A DNA stretch of 64,000 bases, taken from contig NZ_JAJCVI010000007.1 in assembly GCF_020567525.1 (NCBI RefSeq), positions 124,001 to 188,000 on the forward strand. The letters are read 5' to 3'. The notes beneath the pieces are model-generated. The model searched no databases, was not told the origin of the DNA, and saw only the letters and a program-made list of their open reading frames with translations. Below are positions 25,821 to 33,058 of this stretch, one piece after another (the first letter of the stretch is position 1; each line of letters starts with the position of its first letter). A program made the position numbers and the translations under genes. This stretch comes from Halorubellus salinus (GTDB lineage Archaea; Halobacteriota; Halobacteria; Halobacteriales; Natrialbaceae).

Positions 25821-26891
25821 TCAGTCACCGTCGGCCCCCGACTCGAACTCGAATCGGGCGCCGTCACCGGCGCTGGTTGCGACGCTGACGCCCCAGTCGT
25901 GCGCCGCGGCGATCCGTTCCACGATGGTCAACCCGAGGCCGGTCCCGTCCCCGTTCCGGTCCGACGAATAGCCCGGGTCGAACACGCGCTCGCGCTCGCT
26001 GTCGGGGATGCCGACGCCGTCGTCGGCCACGAAGAAGCCACCGTCGGTCCCTCCGACCCGAACTCGAAGTGACTGGTCGCTCTCGCCCGTCACGTCGCCT
26101 TCGCTCACACCCGTTCGCTCGTCGGTGGGGCGAGCGTGCTCGACGCTGTTCCTGAAGACGTTCTCGAACAGGCGCTGCAGGCGGTCCGGGTCGGCGTCGA
26201 TCGTCGGCAGGTCCGACGCGACCGAGAGGTCGGCGTCGCCCGTCTCAACGGTTGCCCACGCCTTCATAGCGACGCGCTCGGTGTCCACGTCGGTATCGAC
26301 GGCGAGTGCGTTCTCGCCGCGGGCGAGCGTCAGGACGTCCCGGATGATCCGCTCCATCCTGTCGTGTGACCGCCTGACGGCGTCGAAGTGCTCCTCGCTC
26401 CCGGTCTCGCGGGCCGCCCGGAGGTGCGCGTTCGCGACGTCGAGGGGGTTCCGGAGGTCGTGACTGACGACGCTCGCGATGCGGTCGGCCGCGACGCCGT
26501 CGGTTGATTCGACTCCCGACTCGGTGAGGAGCACGTACGCGTCGACCGTCTCGTCGGACGACCCTTCGTCCCACGTTCGGAGGCGGTACGCGTCCGAGCC
26601 GGCGCTGTCCGCGAACTTGGAGTCCAACTCGACGATGGCGTCTACCGCCTCCCCGTCAGCGAGCGCCGCAGTCAGTTCGTCGCCATCGACGCCTTCGCTC
26701 CCTTCCGCGGGCCGAAGCCACTGCGCGAGGCTCCGTCCCGTCGGGTCGGCGTCGAACGCCGCGTCGAACGCGTCGTTCGTCGCCGCGACCAACGGGTCGC
26801 CGTCCCGAACGGCGTACCCGACGGCCGGGATCGGGAGCGTGTCGACCGGAGTCGTCGTCGGACCGCCCGCGCAGGAATCGTCTCCAGCCAT
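25821..26891 (-). CDS. sensor histidine kinase, soluble
   Basis: A 356-residue histidine kinase without membrane helices. A PAS-like sensor region (about 20-130) is followed by the phospho-acceptor His144 in SVVSHDLRNPLDVA. The ATPase domain has an N box (ENVFRNSVEH), a G1 box (DDGVGIPDS) and a G2 box (GTGLGLTIVE). All catalytic parts are present. No receiver gene is adjacent. The partner may be the distant HalX regulator at 38653, or signalling may pass to the Bat-like protein encoded next. The start at 26891 begins the PAS-like part. A longer frame is possible up to 27026 but its residues look like a leader. Confidence 0.87.
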   Translation of the reverse strand: MAGDDSCAGGPTTTPVDTLPIPAVGYAVRDGDPLVAATNDAFDAAFDADPTGRSLAQWLRPAEGSEGVDGDELTAALADGEAVDAIVELDSKFADSAGSDAYRLRTWDEGSSDETVDAYVLLTESGVESTDGVAADRIASVVSHDLRNPLDVANAHLRAARETGSEEHFDAVRRSHDRMERIIRDVLTLARGENALAVDTDVDTERVAMKAWATVETGDADLSVASDLPTIDADPDRLQRLFENVFRNSVEHARPTDERTGVSEGDVTGESDQSLRVRVGGTDGGFFVADDGVGIPDSERERVFDPGYSSDRNGDGTGLGLTIVERIAAAHDWGVSVATSAGDGARFEFESGADGD

Positions 26892-27034
26892 GGCTATCAC
26901 GCGCGGCCCTCTCGTACCAGATTCCCCCTCGAGTGAACCGGTCGCCGCCCGTCCGGGACTGGACGACACGCCGACCAGCGCGTTGTCGCTTCGTTCACGT
27001 TTCCACCGTAGTCCTCCCGGACGCATAGGGGCAC

Positions 27035-27047
27035 CCTCTAGTTATCC
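27035..27047 (-). promoter_or_regulatory. element CCTCTAG-N-WATC, copy 2
   Basis: Plus-strand CCTCTAGTTATCC, oriented towards the histidine kinase/Bat operon whose ATG is 143 bases away. A preceding AC makes it ACCCTCTAGTTATCC, which recalls the ACC...CTAGTT core I remember for the Bat-binding site of the bop regulon in Halobacterium. That likeness is from memory and loose. Confidence 0.5.
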
Positions 27048-27252
27048 CGAATCGCATCGTCGTGAATACCGGACCCCGGTGATATACTCGTTTCGGCGAG
27101 TCGAGCGACCTCACCCGTCCGTCGTGACGCCGGAACCGAAGCACGGACCGACGGTCGGCGTCGGCTGCCGAGCAAGGCGTGCCACGACGAGAGCCGACTG
27201 GTTCGAGGAACCGAGCGTCGGCCGACGTCCTCGACGCAGCCAGCACGGGAGT

Positions 27253-27286
27253 GTTTCAGAGCGCGAGACCGCGGTCGATACTATAC
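27253..27286 (+). promoter_or_regulatory. palindromic element GTYTC-N7-GARAC, copy 3, with TATA
   Basis: GTTTCAGAGCGCGAGAC (27253-27269) then TACTATAC (27279-27286), 46 bases between element and the ATG of the RDD gene. The stretch 26892-27315 between the two divergent operons holds this promoter and the opposite one at 27035, and no gene. Confidence 0.68.
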
Positions 27287-27315
27287 CCGCGGCCCGGTAC
27301 TATCGACGACCGTCC

Positions 27316-27774
27316 ATGGAAGCTACTCGGGAGAACGACGCCTGCGGCGTCGGCATTCGTGGCGTCGCGATGGCGATCGACTCGTTCGTCTGGTTCGGGC
27401 TATTATTCGTCGGCGTGTACGCTGTGGCCGCGGTGACGGGCCAGATCGAGGTCACGAACGGAAACGTCGATGCGAGCCTCCAGGGCGGGGCGGGAATGGC
27501 CGCGCTCGGGCTGTCGCTCGGACTCGGCGTCGCCTATCACGCGCTGCTCGAGTGGTGGGCGGGGCGGACCATCGGGAAAGCGCTCGTGGCGATTCGCGTC
27601 GTGACCGAGGACGGCACGACACCGTCGGCCGGTGCGTCGCTCGCACGGAACGTCGTCCGACTCGTCGACTGGCTGCCGCTGTTCTACGTCGTCGGAATCG
27701 CGACGATGGCGTTCTCGTCGGACTCGCAGCGCCTCGGCGACCGACTGGCCGGGACGACCGTCGTCCGGACGTGA
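27316..27774 (+). CDS. RDD family membrane protein
   Basis: A 152-residue RDD-family membrane protein with three helices (about 17-37, 58-80 and 113-132). The signature residues are present in changed form (GVAMAIDSFVWFG at the first helix; GRTIGKALVAIRVVTEDG after the second; QRLGDRLAGTTVV at the end). Some RDD proteins are Na+/H+ exchangers, others anchor export machines; the role here is unknown. The ATG at 27316 follows a TATA box by about 30 bases. The histidine kinase gene starts 58 bases downstream and is likely co-transcribed. Confidence 0.87.
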   Translation: MEATRENDACGVGIRGVAMAIDSFVWFGLLFVGVYAVAAVTGQIEVTNGNVDASLQGGAGMAALGLSLGLGVAYHALLEWWAGRTIGKALVAIRVVTEDGTTPSAGASLARNVVRLVDWLPLFYVVGIATMAFSSDSQRLGDRLAGTTVVRT

Positions 27775-27832
27775 CGACCGTATCAACACGTTCAGTACGA
27801 TTCCCGCAGACCCCGTCGGTAGGTGTCGACTG

Positions 27833-29491
27833 ATGTCACTCGCAGCCCCGATCGTCGCCGTCGCGCTCGACGCGACAGCGGTCGCGCTCCTGGGCTGGAC
27901 GACCTGGATCGCGTTCCGGGCGCGCGAACGACCGAGCGGACGGTCCTTCACCGCACTCAGTGGGATGCTGATGACGTGGGGACTCTGCGAGGTCGCCTCG
28001 GAACTGCCCGAGCTATCGGCACTGGAGTCGATATCGAGCCTCGCCAGCATCGGCGCGTTCATCGTCGCGTTGTTCATTCCAGCCGCCCTGGCCGTCTACG
28101 CGCTCAGTTACACCGGACGCGGAACCGGCTTCACGTGGCTTCGAGTGCTCGTCGCCGTCGGCATCGTGCTCCCGCTCGGACTCGCGGCCGCCGTCTTCAT
28201 CGGTGACCCGACGACGACCACAGCGGAACGGACGCTCGCCTCACTGCTCGGCACCGAACTCGTGCTCATGTTCGGACTGTTCGTGTACGCAACGTACCTC
28301 CTGGTCGGGCACGGGCGGAGCAACGACAGGCTCTCCGGAACGCAGATGCCGGTCGTCCTGTCGGGCGTCGCCGCACCGTACCTCGGCGGACTCGTCGGGA
28401 ACGGCGCGGGAGCCGTCGACGGCGTGACGATCGGACTCCTCGCCTCCGGCGGCCTGCTCGCGGTCGCGTTACGACGGTATCCGGTGTCGACGGGCTTCCC
28501 GAAAGCCGAGCACGTCGCCCGAACGCGCGTCGTCGAGGCGCTCCAGGAGGCCGTCGTCGTGATCGACTGGGACGCCCACGTCCTCGACGCGAACGAGCGC
28601 ACCGGAGACCTGTTCGGCAGCGCACCGACCGACCTGGTCGGCGAACCAATCGGATCGGTCGTCGACGGCCTCGAGAGCGTCGACCTCGACCCTGGAGCGA
28701 CCGGCACGGTCACGCTCCGGACGACGGTGGGCCGCCGCGAGTTCGAGTACAGCGTCTCGGCGGTCGACGGAGCGTCCGACGACGACGGAGCGACCCCGAC
28801 CGCGAGAGCGGTGCTCCTGCGGGACGTGACCGACAGACAGACGCGAGAACAGCGACTCACCGTCCTGAACCGCGTCCTGCGGCACAACGTCCGGAACGAG
28901 CTCGACGTCGTGCTCGCTCACGCCGACCGAATCGAGGACGACGGCCCCCGGACGGCGATCACGGACCGCGCGACGGCCCTCGTGGATATCGGCGAGAAAG
29001 CGAGGTCGGCCGAGGCGATCATGACCGCCAGTACGGAGTCACCCGAACGCGTCGACGTCACCGAGATCGCCGCGACGGTCGTGGAAGAGCATCGGCGCGA
29101 GCACCCCGAGGCCGACGTGTCGCTGTCCTGTCCGAGCGAACTGACGATGTCGTCGCATCCGGTCATCCTCCGCCAGCTGTTGGTCGAACTCGTCGAGAAC
29201 GCGATCGTTCACAACCACGCCGCGTCCCCGAGCGTCGAGGTCGGCGCCGCGACGACCCCGGACGGGACGGCGGAACTCGTCGTCGCCGACGACGGGCCGG
29301 GTATCCCCGACCGCGAGGCGGACGTCATCTCGAACGGCCCGGAGACGCAGCTAGAGCACGGCCGCGGGATGGGCCTCTGGCTGGTGAACTGGGCGACGGC
29401 GCAACTCGGCGGCGAACTGACGTTCGACCGAGACGAGCCCGAGGGAACCGTCGTGACCGTCCGACTCCACGACGTCGAGTACGAACCCTGA
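27833..29491 (+). CDS. histidine kinase with N-terminal 7TM sensor and PAS domain
   Basis: A 552-residue membrane kinase. The first 220 residues contain about seven helices of the histidine-kinase 7TM sensor type. A PAS domain (about 230-335) follows, then phospho-acceptor His351 in LNRVLRHNVRNELD, and a catalytic domain with an N box (ELVENAIVHN), a G1 box (DDGPGIP) and GRGMGLWLV as G2. All key residues are present. The same layout and the same His-box pattern are found in the kinase at 39390, so they are paralogs. It lies 58 bases after the RDD gene and shares its promoter. Confidence 0.9.
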   Translation: MSLAAPIVAVALDATAVALLGWTTWIAFRARERPSGRSFTALSGMLMTWGLCEVASELPELSALESISSLASIGAFIVALFIPAALAVYALSYTGRGTGFTWLRVLVAVGIVLPLGLAAAVFIGDPTTTTAERTLASLLGTELVLMFGLFVYATYLLVGHGRSNDRLSGTQMPVVLSGVAAPYLGGLVGNGAGAVDGVTIGLLASGGLLAVALRRYPVSTGFPKAEHVARTRVVEALQEAVVVIDWDAHVLDANERTGDLFGSAPTDLVGEPIGSVVDGLESVDLDPGATGTVTLRTTVGRREFEYSVSAVDGASDDDGATPTARAVLLRDVTDRQTREQRLTVLNRVLRHNVRNELDVVLAHADRIEDDGPRTAITDRATALVDIGEKARSAEAIMTASTESPERVDVTEIAATVVEEHRREHPEADVSLSCPSELTMSSHPVILRQLLVELVENAIVHNHAASPSVEVGAATTPDGTAELVVADDGPGIPDREADVISNGPETQLEHGRGMGLWLVNWATAQLGGELTFDRDEPEGTVVTVRLHDVEYEP

Positions 29492-29622
29492 CGACGCCAC
29501 TGCCGCCCACGCGAGAGGCTGCTGCATCCCGACTCGAACGTTCCAGCGGGCGCCGTCGCGACAGCCGTCCGCGCCCCGGACCTGGACCTGGCGTCGTTCG
29601 CGAACGACACCATCGAGCACCT

Positions 29623-29657
29623 GTTTCAGCGCGTGAGACGCTGTACCGGGTACTACG
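29623..29657 (+). promoter_or_regulatory. palindromic element GTYTC-N7-GARAC, copy 4, with TATA
   Basis: GTTTCAGCGCGTGAGAC (29623-29639), then TATA-like GGTACTACG (29649-29657), then an ATG at 29682 (42 bases after the element) that opens a 50-codon gene. Confidence 0.65.
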
Positions 29658-29681
29658 TCGCCGTCCCCCCACGGGTCGAGT

Positions 29682-29834
29682 ATGCAGTCCAGAACGAAAC
29701 TGCTCGCCGGACTCGCCACCGTCACGACCCTCGCCATCGCGTTCGCTCGCCGTCGGCGCTCGTCGTCCGCCGCCGAAACGGACCGGGACGAACCCACCGT
29801 CGCCGAGGAGGAACTCGAATCCGCGCGCCCGTGA
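29682..29834 (+). CDS. small membrane protein, 50 residues
   Basis: A 50-residue protein. It starts with a basic N-terminus (MQSRTK), followed by one hydrophobic helix (LLAGLATVTTLAIAFA, residues 7-22), a stop-transfer cluster of four Arg, and an acidic tail rich in Glu and Asp. This is the layout of a single-pass membrane peptide. Support for a real gene comes from the element and TATA box spaced exactly as before four other genes, from haloarchaeal codon bias in the tail, and from the charge pattern. The function is unknown; modulation of the neighbouring kinase or exporter is a guess. Confidence 0.62.
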   Translation: MQSRTKLLAGLATVTTLAIAFARRRRSSSAAETDRDEPTVAEEELESARP

Positions 29835-30380
29835 ACCTCATCAGGTGCCCGCACCGTCCGCGCCAGTTCGATTCGATCCGGCGGGCTCGCGCACACGACG
29901 AACGAGGCCAGCGCTCTCGACGTCCTCCGACCCCCGAGCAGGTGGACGTTCGCCTCGCTACAACTTGACACCCTCCCCGCGCTGAAGGGGCGGGGCTTTC
30001 TCCTTGCACTTCCGTAACCAGCCTGCGCCCACTCGACGCACTCCCAGTCGCGACTCGCGACACGGGCATCACTCGGCGTCGAAGGACGTGACCGACATCG
30101 GCGACCAGACCACTGACCGCTACCGGGAGTGACCTCGACTGTGCACGCCCGAATACACAGTCAGAGCCACCCGACGCAGCCACCGTTCGAACTGACTCCC
30201 CTCTTCACCAGACTCGGGGCGTCGGCAGACGGCTCGCATACACTCCATCGAGGACCAGATGAATCGGTCGATACAGAGAACGAATTCGACGATCAAACTG
30301 ACCTAGATTCACTGGATGGTATGGCACAACCGAGGAACGATGAGAAGTCAGTCGAACAGCTGTGAGTACGGGGTTCTCTG
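29835..30380. other. intergenic region with transposon end
   Basis: About 545 bases after the small membrane gene. It contains the hairpin near 29975 typical of IS200/IS605-family ends. From 30150 on, base composition falls visibly towards AT, continuing through the LURP-one gene. No intact gene is supported. Confidence 0.5.
29962..30012. mobile_element. solitary IS200/IS605-family element end
   Basis: TTGACACCCTCCCCGC, then GCTGAAGGGGCGGGGC, then TTTCTCC (from 29965) has the form of the 3' end of haloarchaeal tnpB (IS1341-type) elements: a CCCCGC/GCGGGG hairpin (29975-29980 with 29990-29995) preceded by ACACCCTC. No tnpA or tnpB frame remains nearby, so it is a relic or a passenger end. Confidence 0.5.
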
Positions 30381-30974
30381 TCAGTTCCCCTGGATCGCAT
30401 CGACAACGACTGTCCCCGCCACGATCGGGTCGATCGGCACCGAACTGCTATCGCTAATCGTGATCTCATACTCGTCAAATACGGCGAAACCGCTTTCGAT
30501 GGTTCCAACAGCAGCGCCATCGGCATCAGTTATCTCGAACTTGTGTCCGATCCACTGACCCACTGGGGGAACCTTTCGAGCCAGAGAGAAGAGTGCGCCA
30601 CGCGAGGTGATCTCGGCGAGAAGCGACTCGTCCTCAGCGTCCCGGACCCGCCAGGTGTCTTGGAAGAGCGAAAAGTCATTGTCCAGAATGACGAGCTCTT
30701 CTCCAGTCTGGCTATCCGTGAGCAGATAGTCCCCGGCGATGTCCCAATTACTGCTTGCCTCGACAGTAAACAATTCAGTTCCATCGGTGTCGAGGAATGG
30801 GAAGGTATCGTTCCCCTCGTACATCTGGTGGGTGCAGCGGAAGATAATGTCACCAGTGGTGTCCCTGGCCTCGTATTCGGGTTGGAAGTTCTCATCCGTC
30901 CCGGTCTGTTCGACGGTATACTGGCTGCCAGAAAGACCGAGAGCAGTAATCTCGTATTGCTGTGGTGGTCCCAT
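30381..30974 (-). CDS. LURP-one-related (scramblase-like) protein
   Basis: A 197-residue protein of the LURP-one-related family, whose Tubby/scramblase-like beta-barrel fold is visible as repeated strands (YTVEQTGTDENFQPEYEARD, GDIIFRCTHQMY, LVILDNDFSLFQDTWRVRD, KFEITDADGAAVGTIE). Proteins of this fold bind membrane lipids, but the haloarchaeal members have no known role. TTTAAGT on the minus strand (31007-31001) gives a leaderless start at 30974. The gene is distinctly less GC-rich than its neighbours, a sign of later arrival. A tiny membrane-protein gene starts divergently 100 bases away. Confidence 0.83.
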   Translation of the reverse strand: MGPPQQYEITALGLSGSQYTVEQTGTDENFQPEYEARDTTGDIIFRCTHQMYEGNDTFPFLDTDGTELFTVEASSNWDIAGDYLLTDSQTGEELVILDNDFSLFQDTWRVRDAEDESLLAEITSRGALFSLARKVPPVGQWIGHKFEITDADGAAVGTIESGFAVFDEYEITISDSSSVPIDPIVAGTVVVDAIQGN

Positions 30975-31040
30975 CGTTCGAGGTTGTTTGATGGTGGCAT
31001 ACTTAAACGCGGGACCGCAGTTTCAATCTGAGAAACGGAC

Positions 31041-31075
31041 GAGAATATAACTATCGTGAGTCTGACTGGTACGTA
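31041..31075 (+). promoter_or_regulatory. TATA box of 36-residue gene
   Basis: GAGAATATAACTATC (31041-31055) is a strong haloarchaeal TATA box centred about 27 bases before ATG 31075, which predicts a leaderless transcript beginning at the start codon. It is divergent from the LURP-one promoter (31007-31001). Confidence 0.6.
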
Positions 31076-31185
31076 TGGACTGGGCTTTGAGAATCCGGAA
31101 AGACGTCCCATCGTGGGTGATGAAACTCGTCCTGATTGTCGCGATCCTGTCGATTGCTAGCCTCCAATACTTCAATATTATCTAA
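31075..31185 (+). CDS. small membrane protein, 36 residues
   Basis: A 36-residue peptide with a charged amphipathic N-terminus (MDWALRIRKDVPSWV), one membrane helix (MKLVLIVAILSIASLQYF, residues 16-33) and a TAA stop. It is too short for ordinary gene callers, but it has a strong TATA box at the exact distance for a leaderless mRNA, and the helix has no polar break. It is divergent from the LURP-one gene and shares its AT-rich composition, so the two may have come and may act together. The function is unknown. Confidence 0.6.
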   Translation: MDWALRIRKDVPSWVMKLVLIVAILSIASLQYFNII

Positions 31186-31368
31186 GAGATTCTCGTTCTG
31201 GAAGTGATCGATGTGCACGCGCACCGACCGGCCGGTTCACTGCCAAACGCCGTGGAATCAGTCGGTCGTGAATCGTTCTACGACACCGTCCCGGCCTGTT
31301 ATCCGTGAGTCGACTCGACCAGCGGTTCGTCTCGACCCCGCGATTGGACGGCACTCACCGTGGCGTGG

Positions 31369-32733
31369 TCACGTGCCTTTCGCGACGCTGTACCACTCGC
31401 CGTCCCACGTGAGGAGGTACTCGACGACGGCCTTGATGCCGGCCAGGCTGTACAGCGGGAGGACTGCGGGCATCAGCAGGTAGCCGACGCCGAGTCCGTC
31501 GAGGCGTCCGGCGCGGGCGTCATACGCGCGGAGCGCGAGCGCGGACCCGATCAGGGTCAGGGCGGGGAGCAGCACCCAGTTCGTGGCGCCGTTGACTACG
31601 AGGACGGCCGCCTTCGAGACGAGCGACAGCATCAGGACGTTCCCGAACACCGACCCGGCACACAGCAGGGGCGAGAGCACCGAGCGGTAGTTCGACGGTT
31701 CGGTCGCGTCGGCGACGAGCGAGTGCAGCACTTGCGTGTAGCCGGTCATCCAGCGCTTGCGCTGACCCCACCAGTCCCGGACGGTGTGCGCGCCCTCGAT
31801 CGTCGACGCGTACGAGAACTGTTCGACGACGTCGAGGTCGGCCTCGTAGCACGCGAACGCAAAGTCGTAGTCCTCGGTGAGCATCTCGGGGTCGTACCCA
31901 CCGACAGTCTCGAACGCGTCGCGGCGCATGACGACCGTGCGGCTCGCAGCCATCGTGAAGTCGGTGAGGACGGTGAGGAGGCGCTGGCTGAGGTCGCCGA
32001 GGACGACGGACTCGTAGTACGCGAGCGTCTCGACGACGCCGTCTGGTTCGGGGATGGTCCGGCCCTGGACGACGTCACAGTTCTGGAGTTTCGCGACCGC
32101 CGTGGAGACGAACTTGGGGTCGACGCGCTCGTCGGCGTCGAACACGGCGAGGTGCTCGCTGTCGGTCACCTCGGCGGCGTAGTTGACGGCCCCGGCCTTG
32201 CTGCCGGGATACCGGGTGTTGACGAGGACGTCGACGCGGTCGTGCCTCTCGAGTTCGCGTGCACGCTCGAGCGAGGCGTCGTCGTCCGCTTCGGCGACGA
32301 CGAGGACCTCGAGGTCCTCGTACCGACTCGCGAGCAGGCTCTCGACGCTCCGATGGAGCACGGACGCGTCCCGGTGGACGGGAACGACCGCGGTGACGGT
32401 GGGTCCGCGGCGCGGGAACTCGTCGGCGGCGGCGCGGAGCTGCTGGACGAGTACGAGGTCCGAGAGCCCGAACATCCCGGAGAGCGTCACGCACCCCATC
32501 ACCGCCTGGAGGAGGACGACGCTGCTCCCGCCGAGCATCGCGGGCAGCGTGACGACCATCGAGATGGCGCCCTGGAGGTAGCCGGTCGCGATCACGGTCG
32601 CCACGACTATGCCGAACAGGAGGGAGTCGAACGCGCGACTGGCCGATCGACCGACGAGACCGCGAGCGTGCGCGAAGCTGTCGTGTAGTGTACGCCACGT
32701 CTCGTGCGTCCGGGAGGCGGAGGACTGTGACAT
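31369..32733 (-). CDS. membrane glycosyltransferase family 2
   Basis: A 454-residue processive-type GT2 enzyme. Two to three helices (about 38-100) precede a GT-A domain: TVTAVVPVHRD (start of fold), FDADERVD (DxD metal and sugar site), LTEDYDFAF (catalytic Asp region) and GQRKRWMTGY (the QxxRW box). Three or four helices follow (about 340-440). This plan is that of cellulose/hyaluronan synthase-like enzymes that make and extrude a polysaccharide or transfer sugar to a lipid. No other polysaccharide genes are beside it. I take the ATG at 32733, 71 bases after the element at 32805. An upstream frame runs through the promoter. Confidence 0.87.
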   Translation of the reverse strand: MSQSSASRTHETWRTLHDSFAHARGLVGRSASRAFDSLLFGIVVATVIATGYLQGAISMVVTLPAMLGGSSVVLLQAVMGCVTLSGMFGLSDLVLVQQLRAAADEFPRRGPTVTAVVPVHRDASVLHRSVESLLASRYEDLEVLVVAEADDDASLERARELERHDRVDVLVNTRYPGSKAGAVNYAAEVTDSEHLAVFDADERVDPKFVSTAVAKLQNCDVVQGRTIPEPDGVVETLAYYESVVLGDLSQRLLTVLTDFTMAASRTVVMRRDAFETVGGYDPEMLTEDYDFAFACYEADLDVVEQFSYASTIEGAHTVRDWWGQRKRWMTGYTQVLHSLVADATEPSNYRSVLSPLLCAGSVFGNVLMLSLVSKAAVLVVNGATNWVLLPALTLIGSALALRAYDARAGRLDGLGVGYLLMPAVLPLYSLAGIKAVVEYLLTWDGEWYSVAKGT

Positions 32734-32804
32734 CGGTGATGGTACCGTGACCGCGTCGGTCCCAGTAGGGGGGCGCTCACAATCGCGACCCGGCGACCAC
32801 TGGG

Positions 32805-32817
32805 CCTCTAGTAATCC
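32805..32817 (-). promoter_or_regulatory. element CCTCTAG-N-WATC, copy 3
   Basis: Plus-strand CCTCTAGTAATCC, oriented towards the glycosyltransferase gene. It shares eleven of thirteen positions with the copy before the histidine kinase/Bat operon. The remainder of 32734-33058, between divergent genes, holds no gene. I see no clear TATA box for the RND exporter on the other strand. Confidence 0.5.
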
Positions 32818-33058
32818 GTAGACCCAGTCGTCCCGATAGATTCCCCCGAGGACGGGGAGAAGCCCGATATAAGACCGTTTCGGGGCAGTGCAGTGCCTGT
32901 AACGCTGGACGTCTTCATACCCGTATGGCGGACGCAGTCGGGCGTGTGACCCCTCCATTCGAACACGATGCGCCCGAACGGCACGAGTCGGGTGCGCTGA
33001 CCGACCCGAACTGCCTCGAACGTACGGAGCCGACCACTGCCGAACGGTGGTGTGAGCG

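Noticed and set aside
27781-27805. ACACGTTCAGTAC as a further TetR-type operator copy
   Set aside because: Only one half-site matches, and it lies between the RDD and kinase genes of one operon, far from the efflux genes.
30129-30365. 78-codon frame before the LURP-one gene
   Set aside because: It lacks a promoter at the right distance. Its first half is unlike haloarchaeal protein sequence, although its second half is acidic.
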